DNA of 64,000 nt from Demequina capsici (lineage in GTDB: Bacteria; Actinomycetota; Actinomycetes; Actinomycetales; Demequinaceae), in contig NZ_CP134880.1 in assembly GCF_032102965.1 (NCBI RefSeq), forward strand, positions 992,001 through 1,056,000, given 5' to 3'. Positions 8,054-17,682 of the stretch are shown here, piece by piece. The notes below the pieces were generated by a model. It saw only the letters and a program-made list of their open reading frames with translations. It was not told where the DNA came from and did no database searches. Made by a program: the position numbers and the translations under genes. Every line of letters begins with the position of its first letter. The first letter of the stretch is position 1.

Positions 8054-10224
8054 TGAGCATCGACCTGTCGGCAACGCGCCCGGCGGAGGCCGATGCCTCC
8101 GCCGGCGCGGTCGCCACCCACTGCCCCTACTGCGCGCTCCAGTGCGCGCAGACGCTCACCCCCACGCCGGGTGACCGTCTGCCTGTCACAGTCTCCGCAC
8201 GCGACTTCCCCACCAACAGGGGAGGCATGTGCCAGAAGGGCTGGAGCTCCGCGGAGGTGCTGGCAGCCGCCGACAGGCTCACGACGCCGCTCGTGCGGGA
8301 CGCGCGAGGCGCCGACCTGCGGCCCGCCACCTGGGACGAGGCGCTCGACATGGTCGCGTCCAGGATCACGGCCATCCAGCGGACGCACGGGCGCGACGCG
8401 GTCGCGATCTTCGGAGGCGGCGGCCTCACCAACGAGAAGGCGTACGCCTTGGGCAAGTTCGCGCGTGTCGCTCTGCGCACGCCGTACATCGACTACAACG
8501 GCCGCTTCTGCATGTCGTCGGCGGCCGCGGCGTCGAACCGAGCGTTCGGGATGGATCGAGGGCTCGGGTTCCCGCTCGCGGACATCGGAGGCGCCGACGC
8601 GGTGCTGATCATGGGCTCGAACGTCGCGGTGACCATGCCGCCGCTGGTGCAGCACCTCGCGGGCGTGCGCTCCCGGGGTGGCCTCGTGTACGTGGACCCA
8701 CGGCGCTCGGCCACCGCGGCGCTGACCGACAACGGCTCCGGCGTGCACCTGCAGATCGTGCCTGGCACCGACATGGCGGTGCTGCTCAGCCTGCTCCACG
8801 TCCTCATCGACGAGGACCTGGTGGATCACGAGTACCTCGCGGCGCGGGTCGGCGGCTTCTCCGACGTCCGCGTCTCCGTGAGCGCGTGGTGGCCGGAACG
8901 TGCGGAGCAGGTGACGGGAATCGCCGCCGGGGCCCTGCGCCGCACCGCGCGGCTGCTGGCCTCCGCGAGCCCGGCCAAGGGCGGTGCAGGAGCGTACATC
9001 CTCACCGGGCGCGGCATGGAGCAGATGGCGTCAGGCACCGCCGCGGTGAGTGCCGCCATCAACCTGGCCCTGGCTCTGGGGCTGCCCGGTCGCGAAGGCT
9101 CCGGCTACGCGCCGATCACGGGGCAGGGCAACGGCCAAGGGGGGCGGGAGCATGGGCTCAAGGCCGATCAGCTGCCCGGGTACACGTCGATCGCCGACCC
9201 GGCGCGGCGTGCCCACGTGGCGTCCGTCTGGGGCGTCGACCCCGAGGACCTGCCCGGCCCGGGCGTGCCCGCCGTCGAGCTCCTGCGCCGGCTCGGCACC
9301 GACGGCGGACCGCGAGCGCTGCTGGTCCATGGCTCGAACATCGTCGTGTCGGCGCCGAACGCGGGTGCCGTCGCCGAGACGCTCCGACGGCTGGACCTGC
9401 TCGTGGTCGCGGATGTGGTGCCCTCGGAGACCGCCTCGTACGCCGACGTGGTGCTGCCCGTCACCCAGTGGGCCGAGGAGGACGGCACCATGACGAACCT
9501 GGAGGGCAGGATCCTGCGGCGCCGCAAGGCCGTCGACCCTCCGGGCGAGGCGAGGTCGGAGCTGTGGATCCTCGCCGAGCTTGCGCGGCGCCTCGGCGCG
9601 CGCGGCTTCTCCGAGGAGCCGGCGGAGGTCTTCGCCGAGCTCTGCCGCGCCTCTGCCGGCGGTGCGGCGGACTACTCGGGCGTCTCGTACGCACGGCTCG
9701 ACGCAGGAGAGCAGATCCACTGGCCCTGCCCCGCCGGCGACGGGTCGCACCCCGGCACGCCGCGCGTCTTCCTCGACTCGTTCCCGACCCCGGACGGCCG
9801 CGCGCGCATGGTGTGCGTCGACTACCAGGGTCCTCGGGATGACGTGCGAGGCGACGCGCCTGTCTACCTGGTGACCGGTCGGGTCCTGACGCAGTACCAG
9901 TCCGGTGCCCAGACGCGCCGCGTGGGCGAGCTCGTCCGGAGCGAGCCGGAGGCCTTCGTGGAGCTCCACCCGTCGCTCGCCGAGTCGCACCGTCTCGAGG
10001 AGGGTGACCTGGTGGAGCTGCGCACCGCCCGCGGGGCGGTCGAGCTCCCTGCGCGCGTCACCGACGCGGTGCGCCCCGACACCGTGTTCGTGCCGTTCCA
10101 CTGGCTGGGCAGCGCCAACGTGCTCACGAACGACGCGACCGACCCCACCTCGGGCATGCCCGAGTTCAAGGTGTGCGCCGTGGCGCTTCGCCCTGCGCGA
10201 GCGAACGAAGGGAGCCGGTCATGA
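8053..10224 (+). CDS. nasC: Assimilatory nitrate reductase, molybdopterin catalytic subunit
   Basis: 723 residues. Reduces nitrate to nitrite in the cytoplasm using Mo-bis-MGD and a [4Fe-4S] cluster. Cluster cysteines are C24-x2-C27-x3-C31-x28-C60. The probable Mo ligand is C153 in G-R-F-C-M-S-S-A. The C-terminal molydopterin-dinucleotide binding domain contains V-T-G-R-V-L-T-Q-Y-Q-S-G-A-Q-T. There is no fused C-terminal [2Fe-2S] domain as in some NasA proteins; that domain is in the next gene, matching the NasC/NasB arrangement of Bacillus. Nitrate as substrate is supported by narK and nirBD on either side. The ATG at 8053 overlaps the narK stop. Confidence 0.93.
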   Translation: MSIDLSATRPAEADASAGAVATHCPYCALQCAQTLTPTPGDRLPVTVSARDFPTNRGGMCQKGWSSAEVLAAADRLTTPLVRDARGADLRPATWDEALDMVASRITAIQRTHGRDAVAIFGGGGLTNEKAYALGKFARVALRTPYIDYNGRFCMSSAAAASNRAFGMDRGLGFPLADIGGADAVLIMGSNVAVTMPPLVQHLAGVRSRGGLVYVDPRRSATAALTDNGSGVHLQIVPGTDMAVLLSLLHVLIDEDLVDHEYLAARVGGFSDVRVSVSAWWPERAEQVTGIAAGALRRTARLLASASPAKGGAGAYILTGRGMEQMASGTAAVSAAINLALALGLPGREGSGYAPITGQGNGQGGREHGLKADQLPGYTSIADPARRAHVASVWGVDPEDLPGPGVPAVELLRRLGTDGGPRALLVHGSNIVVSAPNAGAVAETLRRLDLLVVADVVPSETASYADVVLPVTQWAEEDGTMTNLEGRILRRRKAVDPPGEARSELWILAELARRLGARGFSEEPAEVFAELCRASAGGAADYSGVSYARLDAGEQIHWPCPAGDGSHPGTPRVFLDSFPTPDGRARMVCVDYQGPRDDVRGDAPVYLVTGRVLTQYQSGAQTRRVGELVRSEPEAFVELHPSLAESHRLEEGDLVELRTARGAVELPARVTDAVRPDTVFVPFHWLGSANVLTNDATDPTSGMPEFKVCAVALRPARANEGSRS

Positions 10225-11705
10225 GGAGGATCGTCGTCATCGGCGACGGGATGGTCGGTTCCCGATTCGCCGAGCTGCTCGTGGAGGCGGACCTCGGTGC
10301 GCACGTGACGCTGCTGGGCAAGGAGCCGGTCCCCGCGTACAACAGGGTGCTGCTGTCCAGCGTCGTCGCCGGCGCCAAGAGCGCCGACCTGCTGCGGATC
10401 GCCAAGGAGCATCCGCGGATCATGCGCCGCACGGGGGTCAGCGCGGTCACGGTGGATCGTGACCTCATGACGGTGGTGGACTCGACCGGTCGCACCCACC
10501 CGTACGCGGCTCTGGTGCTCGCGACGGGATCCGCCGCGCGAGTGCCTGCCGTCCAGGGCGTCGCCGACGCGCACGGCCTCGTCGACGGGGTGTTCGTGCT
10601 CAAGGACATGGCCGACGCGGACGGCATCGTCACGGCTGCAGGGCGCGCCCGGCGAGCGGTCGTGCTCGGGGCCGGAGTGCTCGGCCTCGAGGTCGCGACG
10701 GGCCTCGCCCGTCGCGGCATCGCCGTGCGTCTGGTGCACATCGCCGACCGGCTCATGGAGCGGCAGCTGGGCTGGGAGGCATCCGCGGTCGCCGAGTCGA
10801 GCCTGCGGCGGCTCGGCATCGAGTCGCACACGGGTGCCTCGCTCGCGCGGGTGCACACCACCAGGGGTCGTGTGACGTCGGTGCGGCTCGAGGACGGCTC
10901 CGAGCTGCTCACCGACATGGTGGTCATGTGTGCAGGGACCATCCCCGAGACGACGCTGGCGCGGGCGGCCGGCCTCGCGTGCGAACGCGGAGTGATCGTC
11001 GACGACTCGCTCGCGACGACTGACCCGCACATCTGGGCGATCGGCGACTGCGCGCAGCCGCCAGGCGGCGCGCGGGGGCTCGTCGCGCAAGGCTGGCAGC
11101 AGGCGTCCACCGTTGTCGGCGTTCTCACTGGAAGCGCTCCCGGTGCGTCCGACGCCGTGCCCACGTCCGACGTGGTGCGGGTGAAGGCTGATGGCATGGC
11201 GATGGTGGCCATGGGCGTCTGCGGAGACTTCGATCGGTCGGACCCGCGCTACCGGGTGCTCAGCCTCAAGGACCCCGAGGGTGGACGCTACATCGAGGTG
11301 GTGGTGTCGGGCGGGCAGCTGGTGGGTGCCACGTGCATCGGCGACGGCGACGTGGCCGCCACCCTCAGCGCCCTGTACACCCGCAGGCTTCCGGTGCCGC
11401 CGGACCCCGCCCAGCTGATGATCCGCGCGCTCGCCGGCGGGGGAGCAGCCGCGGCGACACGCGATCCTGCAGACCTGAAGGACGACGACAAGGTGTGCAA
11501 CTGCAACACCGTCACCGCCGGCCGGATCCGCGAGGCGCTGGCGGACGGCTGCGAGACGGTCAAGGACGTCGCCGGCCGCACGCGCGCCACCACCGGCTGC
11601 GGCGACTGCACCTCGCTCGTCGAAGGACTGATCGCGTGCCACCGCGCTGTCGGCGCGAACCCCACCAACCCCGCGGCTCCGGTCGCTGTCACGCAAGGAG
11701 CCTGA
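10221..11705 (+). CDS. nasB: NasB-like FAD/NAD(P)H nitrate reductase electron-transfer subunit
   Basis: 494 residues. The N-terminal two-dinucleotide-binding (FAD and NADH) region is like the N-half of NirB: I-G-D-G-M-V-G-S-R-F at the start, G-A-G-V-L-G-L-E-V-A near residue 150, I-W-A-I-G-D-C-A near residue 272. A BFD-type [2Fe-2S] domain follows with C426-x-C428 and C460-x2-C463. It lacks the siroheme domain, so it is an electron donor rather than a nitrite reductase; with nasC next door it most likely feeds NAD(P)H electrons to nitrate reductase. The start overlaps the nasC stop (ATGA). Confidence 0.88.
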   Translation: MRRIVVIGDGMVGSRFAELLVEADLGAHVTLLGKEPVPAYNRVLLSSVVAGAKSADLLRIAKEHPRIMRRTGVSAVTVDRDLMTVVDSTGRTHPYAALVLATGSAARVPAVQGVADAHGLVDGVFVLKDMADADGIVTAAGRARRAVVLGAGVLGLEVATGLARRGIAVRLVHIADRLMERQLGWEASAVAESSLRRLGIESHTGASLARVHTTRGRVTSVRLEDGSELLTDMVVMCAGTIPETTLARAAGLACERGVIVDDSLATTDPHIWAIGDCAQPPGGARGLVAQGWQQASTVVGVLTGSAPGASDAVPTSDVVRVKADGMAMVAMGVCGDFDRSDPRYRVLSLKDPEGGRYIEVVVSGGQLVGATCIGDGDVAATLSALYTRRLPVPPDPAQLMIRALAGGGAAAATRDPADLKDDDKVCNCNTVTAGRIREALADGCETVKDVAGRTRATTGCGDCTSLVEGLIACHRAVGANPTNPAAPVAVTQGA

Positions 11706-11706
11706 C

Positions 11707-14271
11707 ATGTCCCAGCACATCGTGGTCATCGGGGCCGGCATGGTCGCCCACCGCTTCGTCGAGGCCTTGATGGACCGCGACGTCGACTCGGCGTTCCACG
11801 TGACCGTGGTCGGTGAGGAGCCGTATCTGCCCTACGACCGCATCGGTCTGTCACGGCTGTTCACCGGCGAGGAGCCTGCGTCGCTCACGCTCGGCGAGTC
11901 GCTGCTGTGGGCTCGCGGTGCGGTGCGGCTCCGCCGGGGAGCGCGGGCCACGCGCATCGACCGGGCGGTGCGCGAGGTCCACCTGGACGACGGCTCGACG
12001 CTTCCGTACGACCAGCTGGTGATCGCGACCGGGAGCTACGCATGGATGCCGCCCATCCACGGCTCCACCCTCGATGGCGTGTTCCTGTACCGCACCATCG
12101 ACGACGTGGCCCGGATCCAGTCGTGGGCGCACAAGGTGACTGGCTCTGGGCGGTCGCCCCGCGGCGTCGCCCTGGGCGGCGGGCTGCTCGGGCTGGAGGC
12201 TGCGGGCGCGCTCTCGTCGATGGGGATCGCGACCACGGTCGTGCAGGCGGCGGATCGTCTCATGAACGTCCAGGTGGACGAGGGTGGCGGTCACGCGTTG
12301 ACCAGGCTCATCGAGCGGCTCGGCGTCGACGTGAGGCTGAACGCCTTCTCGGACTCGTTCGTCGGAGACGACTCGGGTGCGGTCGCCGGGCTGCGGTTCA
12401 CCGATGGCGACGAGATCCCCGCGGACATCGTCGTGGTGTCCGCCGGGGTGCGCCCGCGCGACGAGCTGGCTCGAGACGCCGGCCTGGAGATCGGCGAGCG
12501 CGGCGGCGTGGTCGTCGACGACTCGTGCCGCACCGCGGATCCCCATGTGTGGGCGATCGGCGAGGTCGCATGCATCCAGGGCGCCTGCTGGGGCCTGGTC
12601 GCCCCTGGCAACACGATGGCCGAGGTCGCGGTGGATGCCTTGCTCGGCGGCGCCTCGTCGTTCCCCGGAGCGGACGTCTCCACCAAGCTCAAGCTGCTGG
12701 GGGTGGACGTCGCGAGCTTCGGCGACGCCTTCGCGCGTACCCCTGGCGCGCTCGAGCTGGTCTACTCGGACCCGGTGGCGGGCGTGTACAAGAAGCTCGT
12801 GATGACCGACGACGCGAGGACGTTGCTCGGCGGGATCCTGGTGGGGGACGCGTCCGCGTATGCGAGCCTGCGACCGATGGTGGGTGCGGAGCTGCCGGGC
12901 GACCCGGCGGTGTGGCTGCTTCCTGAGGGTGGAGGGGAGAGGCCGCAGCTGGAGCTTCCCGACTCCGCGGCGGTGTGCTCATGCAACAACGTGTCCGCGG
13001 GCACGATCCGCAGCGCGGTGACCGACCATGACTGTCACGATCTCTCCGCCGTGAAGGCGTGCACCAGGGCCGGCACCTCGTGCGGGTCGTGCATCCCGCT
13101 CGTGAAGAAGGTCATGGGTGAGGAGATGGCGAAGCAGGGCCTGGTGGCGTCCACCGCCATGTGCGAGCACTTCGCCATGAGCCGTGCCGAGCTGTTCCAG
13201 GCGGTGCAGGTCGCGGAGCTCGACTCGTTCACGGCGATCGTCGAACGCTTCGGAACCGGCCGCGGGTGCGACATCTGCAAGCCCACCGTCGCCTCGATCC
13301 TCGCGAGCCTGTACAACCGTCACGTGCTCGCCGAGGGCCGCGCGGCGCTGCAGGACACGAACGACCGCGTGATGGCGAACATGCAGAAGGACGGCACGTA
13401 CTCCGTCGTGCCGCGGGTGCCGGGCGGCGAGATCACGCCCGACAGGCTGATCGTGATCGGCGAGGTCGCGAAGGAGTTCCAGCTGTACACGAAGATCACG
13501 GGCGGGCAGCGGATCGACATGTTCGGTGCCCGCCTGGAGCAGCTCCCCGCGATCTGGAGCCGGCTGGTGGCGGCGGGGTTCGAGTCGGGGCATGCGTACG
13601 GCAAGTCGCTGCGTACCGTGAAGTCGTGCGTCGGCTCCACCTGGTGCCGGTACGGCGTGCAGGACTCGGTGGGCATGGCCATCGCGCTCGAGCTCCGGTA
13701 CCGGGGCCTGCGCAGCCCTCACAAGATCAAGCTGGGGGTGTCCGGCTGCGCCCGCGAGTGCGCGGAGGCGCGAGGCAAGGACGTGGGCGTGATCGCCACC
13801 GAGAAGGGCTGGAACGTCTACGTGGGTGGCAACGGCGGTTTCACGCCGCGTCACGCGGAGCTGCTGGCCGAGGACCTGGACGACGACGGCCTGCTCCGGG
13901 TGATCGACCGGTACCTGATGCTCTACATCCGGACAGCGGACCGGCTGCAGCGCACCGCGCCCTGGCAGGAGGACTTCGAGGGCGGCCTCGATCGGCTGAA
14001 GGAGATCATCCTCGATGACGCTCTGGGCATCTGCGCCGAGCTCGACGCACACATGGCGCGCCACATCGACTCGTACGAGGACGAGTGGGCGGCCGTGCTG
14101 CGGGACCCGGAGCGGCTGCGCCAGTTCGCGAGCTTCGTGAACGCGCCGGAGACCCCTGACCCGTCGCTCGCCTACGTCGAGACGCGCGGCCAGCGCCGGC
14201 CCGCGACCACGGAGGAGCGTTCCTCCGGACCCGTGCTGATCGCTTCGACCACCCTGGAGGTCCGCTCATGA
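11707..14271 (+). CDS. nirB: Assimilatory nitrite reductase [NAD(P)H], large subunit
   Basis: 854 residues, the usual NirB length. Six-electron reduction of nitrite to ammonium. In order: FAD/NAD(P)-binding region (1-390), BFD [2Fe-2S] domain with C424-x-C426 and C459-x2-C462, a second cysteine-bearing segment (M-C-E-H-F ... G-R-G-C-D-I-C-K-P) usual in NirB, then the ferredoxin-like and siroheme/[4Fe-4S] domains with C641-x5-C647-x33-C681-x3-C685. The N-terminal third resembles the preceding nasB product, suggesting an old duplication. It starts 1 bp after nasB and its stop overlaps nirD. Confidence 0.96.
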   Translation: MSQHIVVIGAGMVAHRFVEALMDRDVDSAFHVTVVGEEPYLPYDRIGLSRLFTGEEPASLTLGESLLWARGAVRLRRGARATRIDRAVREVHLDDGSTLPYDQLVIATGSYAWMPPIHGSTLDGVFLYRTIDDVARIQSWAHKVTGSGRSPRGVALGGGLLGLEAAGALSSMGIATTVVQAADRLMNVQVDEGGGHALTRLIERLGVDVRLNAFSDSFVGDDSGAVAGLRFTDGDEIPADIVVVSAGVRPRDELARDAGLEIGERGGVVVDDSCRTADPHVWAIGEVACIQGACWGLVAPGNTMAEVAVDALLGGASSFPGADVSTKLKLLGVDVASFGDAFARTPGALELVYSDPVAGVYKKLVMTDDARTLLGGILVGDASAYASLRPMVGAELPGDPAVWLLPEGGGERPQLELPDSAAVCSCNNVSAGTIRSAVTDHDCHDLSAVKACTRAGTSCGSCIPLVKKVMGEEMAKQGLVASTAMCEHFAMSRAELFQAVQVAELDSFTAIVERFGTGRGCDICKPTVASILASLYNRHVLAEGRAALQDTNDRVMANMQKDGTYSVVPRVPGGEITPDRLIVIGEVAKEFQLYTKITGGQRIDMFGARLEQLPAIWSRLVAAGFESGHAYGKSLRTVKSCVGSTWCRYGVQDSVGMAIALELRYRGLRSPHKIKLGVSGCARECAEARGKDVGVIATEKGWNVYVGGNGGFTPRHAELLAEDLDDDGLLRVIDRYLMLYIRTADRLQRTAPWQEDFEGGLDRLKEIILDDALGICAELDAHMARHIDSYEDEWAAVLRDPERLRQFASFVNAPETPDPSLAYVETRGQRRPATTEERSSGPVLIASTTLEVRS

Positions 14272-14645
14272 CCACGACCATCGGCACGCGGCGGCTGGTC
14301 CGCGTATGCGCGCTTGCGGACCTGGTTCCCGAGCTCGGCACGGCAGCGCTCGTCGCGGGCCGCCAGGTCGCCGTGTTCCTGCTGGCGGACGGGTCCGTGC
14401 ATGCGGTGCAGAACCTGTGCCCCTTCTCCGGCGCGCATGTGATGAGCCGGGGCATCACCGGCTCGCGTGGTGAGGAGCCGACGATCGCGAGCCCGTTGTA
14501 CAAGCAGGTCTTCTCGCTGCTCACCGGGGAGTGCCTTGCCACGATGGACAAGGAGCCGGTGGTCGGCGAGCAGGCCGGCTTGGAGGTCTACCGGGTGGTG
14601 GTCGACAATGGCGACGTGATGGTGGAGTCGAAGGACCAGGAGTGA
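14268..14645 (+). CDS. nirD: Nitrite reductase small subunit (Rieske-like, cluster ligands absent)
   Basis: 125 residues with the Rieske fold but not its ligands: where CxH and CxxH would stand the sequence reads N-L-C-P-F-S-G-A-H-V and S-P-L-Y-K-Q-V-F. That is normal for NirD, which supports NirB without carrying its own cluster. Start overlaps nirB (ATGA) and stop overlaps the GTG of the siroheme synthase gene. Confidence 0.94.
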   Translation: MTTTIGTRRLVRVCALADLVPELGTAALVAGRQVAVFLLADGSVHAVQNLCPFSGAHVMSRGITGSRGEEPTIASPLYKQVFSLLTGECLATMDKEPVVGEQAGLEVYRVVVDNGDVMVESKDQE

Positions 14646-15862
14646 CCGCACTTTTCGGGCTGGCGCTGACAGGTCGGCGGGTGGTGGTCGTGGGCGCGGG
14701 CAAGGTCGCGTCCCGACGCGTGCGACGCTTCCTCGCCGAGGGCGCGCATGTGTGCGTCGTCGCGCCCGCGGCTTCGGATGACATCAGGCGCCATGCGCAG
14801 CATGGCGACCTGGAGTGGCGGGACCGCGAGGCGGCGGCCGCGGACCTCGATGACGCGTGGTTCGTGCTCGCGGCCACCGATGACCCCGCCGTGAACGCCA
14901 CCGTCGTCTCCTGGGCCGACGCGCGTCGCATCTTCAGCATCGACGTATCGGACGGCTCGCGAGGCTCGGCCCGCCAGGCCGCATCGTCGCAGCACGGCGA
15001 TCTGGCCGTCGGCGTCGTGTCGACGGAGGGGCCGGACCCTGCGCGTATCCGCGCGGTGCGCGACGCCGTCGCAGCGCACATCGACGCGGGCGGTGTGGAC
15101 CTTCGCCGGCGCCGGGCGCATGAGGGAAGGGTGATCCTCGTCGGCTCCGGCCCTGGGGACCCGTCGCTCATCACGGTCCGCGGGCGTCAGGCGCTCTCGG
15201 AGGCCGACGTGGTGGTCACCGACCGGCTGGGCGCCACCGAGCTGCTCGTCACCGTGCCGTACGACGTCGAGGTCGTCAACGTGGGCAAGTCGCCCGACAA
15301 CCACCCGGTGCCGCAGCACGAGATCAACGCGCTGCTGGTGGATCGAGCCAAGCAAGGGCTCGTCGTGGTCAGGCTCAAGGGCGGCGACCCGTTCGTCTTC
15401 GGGCGCGGTGGCGAGGAGGTGCACGCGTGCCTGGAGGCAGGGGTGCCCGTGGAGGTCGTGCCCGGCGTGACCTCGGCGCTCTCCGTACCCGCGCTCGCTG
15501 GCATCCCTGTGACTCAGCGCCAGGTGGCCGGGACCGTCGTCATCACCTCCGGCCACGCGGGCGCGGATCCCACGGCCGTCGCTGCCATGGTCGAAGGTGC
15601 GACGCTGGTGGTCCTGATGGGCGTCAACGCGCTTCCTGGCATCGTCCAGGCTGGGCTGGATGCGGGTGCGGCACCTGGCATGCCGGTCGCCATCATCGAA
15701 CGCGGCTCCACGCCGCAGGAGCGCATCACGCGCACCGTGCTCTCTGATGCTGTCCGTAGCGCAGGGGAAACCGGGGTGAAACCTCCCGCGATTATCGTGA
15801 TCGGACAGGTGGCGCACCCCGAGCTCCTCGCCTCGGCGGCGGCAGCCACCCCGCACTCGTAG
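14642..15862 (+). CDS. cysG: Siroheme synthase: precorrin-2 dehydrogenase/uroporphyrinogen-III methyltransferase fusion
   Basis: 406 residues. The N-terminal 150 are a CysG-B/SirC-like NAD-dependent precorrin-2 dehydrogenase (GAGKVASRRV for NAD; V-L-A-A-T-D-D-P-A-V-N). The C-terminal 245 are a uroporphyrinogen-III C-methyltransferase (V-G-S-G-P-G-D-P-S-L-I-T; K-G-G-D-P-F-V-F-G-R-G; V-V-P-G-V-T-S-A). It makes sirohydrochlorin from the hem pathway's uroporphyrinogen III, which after iron insertion is the NirB cofactor. GTG at 14642 overlaps the nirD stop. Whether the N-terminal domain also chelates iron, or the CbiX-like gene downstream does this, is open. The symbol cobA is also in use. Confidence 0.92.
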   Translation: MTALFGLALTGRRVVVVGAGKVASRRVRRFLAEGAHVCVVAPAASDDIRRHAQHGDLEWRDREAAAADLDDAWFVLAATDDPAVNATVVSWADARRIFSIDVSDGSRGSARQAASSQHGDLAVGVVSTEGPDPARIRAVRDAVAAHIDAGGVDLRRRRAHEGRVILVGSGPGDPSLITVRGRQALSEADVVVTDRLGATELLVTVPYDVEVVNVGKSPDNHPVPQHEINALLVDRAKQGLVVVRLKGGDPFVFGRGGEEVHACLEAGVPVEVVPGVTSALSVPALAGIPVTQRQVAGTVVITSGHAGADPTAVAAMVEGATLVVLMGVNALPGIVQAGLDAGAAPGMPVAIIERGSTPQERITRTVLSDAVRSAGETGVKPPAIIVIGQVAHPELLASAAAATPHS

Positions 15863-15871
15863 GGGAGCCGC

Positions 15872-16987
15872 ATGTCGACGCCAGGTGAGCCGCTCGCAGG
15901 CTGTGTCATCGTGATCACGGCCGATCGACGCAAACGTGAGCTCGCCTCCGCGCTGGAGCGCAGAGGGGCCACGGTCGTTCACGCGCCAGCGCTCTCGACC
16001 ATCCCGCACCTGGACGACGCACGCCTCATCGAGGACACGAAGCGCCTGATCGACTCGCCGCCCGACATCGTCGTGGCGACCACAGGCATCGGGTTCCGCG
16101 GGTGGATCGAGGCGGCGGACGCCGCCGGCCTCGTCGACGATCTGCTCGAGGCGATGGCGGGTGCTCGGCTCGTCGCGCGCGGCCCTAAGGCGCGCGGCGC
16201 GATCCAGGCTGCGGGCCTCGAGGCGGATTGGGTCGCCGAGTCCGAGACGTCGTCCGAGCTGCGCGACTACCTGCTCGCCGAAGGCGTGGCGGGTCTGCGC
16301 GTGGCCGTGCAGCATCACGGCAACGGTGCGGACGGTCTGGACGAGGCGTTCGAGGCGGCGGGAGCGGAGGTGCAGAGCCTCCTCGTGTACGGATGGGGCC
16401 CTCCGTTGGATCCCCGACCTCACGCGGAGTGGGTGGACAACGCGGCGGCTGGAAGGGCGGACGCGGTGGCGTTCACGTCGGCTCCTGCGGCGCAGTCGTG
16501 GCTCGCCTGCGTGGAGGAGCACGGGCTCATGGATGCGATGCGTGCACGGTCCGTCGCGGGCCAGCTGCTGCTCGTCGCCGTCGGTCCGGTCACGGCGGCT
16601 CCGCTGATCGAGGCGGGCATGCAGGTCGGGTTCCCCAGCCGGTGGCGCCTCGGCGCGCTGGTGCGCGAGCTCGTCAAGCATTACGCGGAGACGGTGGCGG
16701 GGGTGTCGACCCCTGACGGGATGCTCGTGATGCGTGCGACGTCCGCGGTGCTCGACGGTCATGTGCTTCCCCTCACCCCCAGCGGGCTCGAGCTGCTGAG
16801 GGCGCTCGCCCGCGCCGGCGGCAGCGTCGTGACTCGCGAGCAGCTCTCGGACATGCTTCCCGGCGCCCAGGGCTCGAGCCACGCGGTCGATGCGGCGATC
16901 AACCGGCTGCGTGAGAACGCGGGATCGAGGGACCTGGTGCGCACGGTGGTGAAGAGGGGGTACGCGTTGGCGGTGAGCATCGCATGA
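15872..16987 (+). CDS. HemD-like domain fused to a C-terminal winged-helix DNA-binding domain (putative nitrate operon regulator)
   Basis: 371 residues. Residues 1-265 are a uroporphyrinogen-III-synthase-like domain (V-I-V-I-T-A-D-R-R near the N-terminus, then V-V-A-T-T-G-I-G-F-R and V-A-F-T-S-A-P-A-A). Residues about 280-371 are an OmpR-type winged helix (L-T-P-S-G-L-E-L-L-R-A-L, G-G-S-V-V-T-R-E-Q-L, V-D-A-A-I-N-R-L-R, T-V-V-K-R-G-Y-A-L). Mycobacterium tuberculosis Rv0260c has the same fusion, also between narK3 and a CbiX-like gene as I recall. A role as a tetrapyrrole- or nitrite-linked regulator of this operon is inference. A bona fide hemD lies at 3175. Confidence 0.85.
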   Translation: MSTPGEPLAGCVIVITADRRKRELASALERRGATVVHAPALSTIPHLDDARLIEDTKRLIDSPPDIVVATTGIGFRGWIEAADAAGLVDDLLEAMAGARLVARGPKARGAIQAAGLEADWVAESETSSELRDYLLAEGVAGLRVAVQHHGNGADGLDEAFEAAGAEVQSLLVYGWGPPLDPRPHAEWVDNAAAGRADAVAFTSAPAAQSWLACVEEHGLMDAMRARSVAGQLLLVAVGPVTAAPLIEAGMQVGFPSRWRLGALVRELVKHYAETVAGVSTPDGMLVMRATSAVLDGHVLPLTPSGLELLRALARAGGSVVTREQLSDMLPGAQGSSHAVDAAINRLRENAGSRDLVRTVVKRGYALAVSIA

Positions 16988-17682
16988 GCGGGCGTCCTAC
17001 GCTGATCGGGTGCGCGCACGGCACCAGGTCGCCGACGGGGCAGGCGACGGTGCGTGCCCTGCTCGACGAGGTGCGGCGCGCGTTGCCTGACGTCGACGTG
17101 AGGGAGGCGTATGTGGACGTCCACGGTCCCTCGCTGGACGATGTCGTCGCCTCGATCGAGCCGGCGGGCGGGGGGACGACGGCGGTCGTCGTCCCGTTGC
17201 TGCTCGCCGGCGGCTACCACGTCCATCACGACATCGCGAAGGCGGTCGAAGGCCGGGACGACGTGGTCGCGGTCCCTGCTCTGGGACCGGACTCGCGCCT
17301 GGTGCGGATCGTGGTGGAGCGGCTCAGGGACGCGGGGGCGTCGCCCGCGGCGACGGTGGTTCTCGCACCTGCGGGCTCGTCGGACCCGCGCTCCACGGCG
17401 GACACCGAGCGGACGGCTGACATGCTGCGCACCGCCTGGGGCGGTCCCGTGCGGGTCGGCTACGCTGCGGGGATGCACCCGAGCGTGCCCGACGCCGTGC
17501 TCGATGCGCGTGCGTTCGGCGAGGACGAGGAGGTCGTGGTGGCCTCCTTCCTGCTTGCGCCCGGCGTCTTCCAGGAGCGTCTCGCGGACTCCGGTGCGAC
17601 TCTCGTGACGGCGCCGCTGGCGCCTCATCGAAGCCTTGTCGACATCGTCGTGGAACGCTACATGGCGGGCTGCGATGGCTGA
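16984..17682 (+). CDS. CbiX/SirB-like sirohydrochlorin chelatase family protein
   Basis: 232 residues forming two tandem CbiX-like halves. The first begins L-I-G-C-A-H-G-T-R-S with the catalytic-type His, then V-V-P-L-L-L-A-G-G-Y-H-V-H-H-D-I, the metal-site motif of class II chelatases. The second half (V-V-L-A-P-A-G-S-S; V-A-S-F-L-L-A-P-G-V-F) lacks the first His. Expected role: insertion of Fe2+ into sirohydrochlorin to give siroheme for NirB. ATGA overlap with the gene before; the next gene starts inside its last codons. Confidence 0.8.
   Translation: MSGRPTLIGCAHGTRSPTGQATVRALLDEVRRALPDVDVREAYVDVHGPSLDDVVASIEPAGGGTTAVVVPLLLAGGYHVHHDIAKAVEGRDDVVAVPALGPDSRLVRIVVERLRDAGASPAATVVLAPAGSSDPRSTADTERTADMLRTAWGGPVRVGYAAGMHPSVPDAVLDARAFGEDEEVVVASFLLAPGVFQERLADSGATLVTAPLAPHRSLVDIVVERYMAGCDG

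Noticed and set aside
14400..14520. Absent Rieske ligands in NirD as a damaged gene
   Set aside because: NirD proteins normally lack the cluster ligands.
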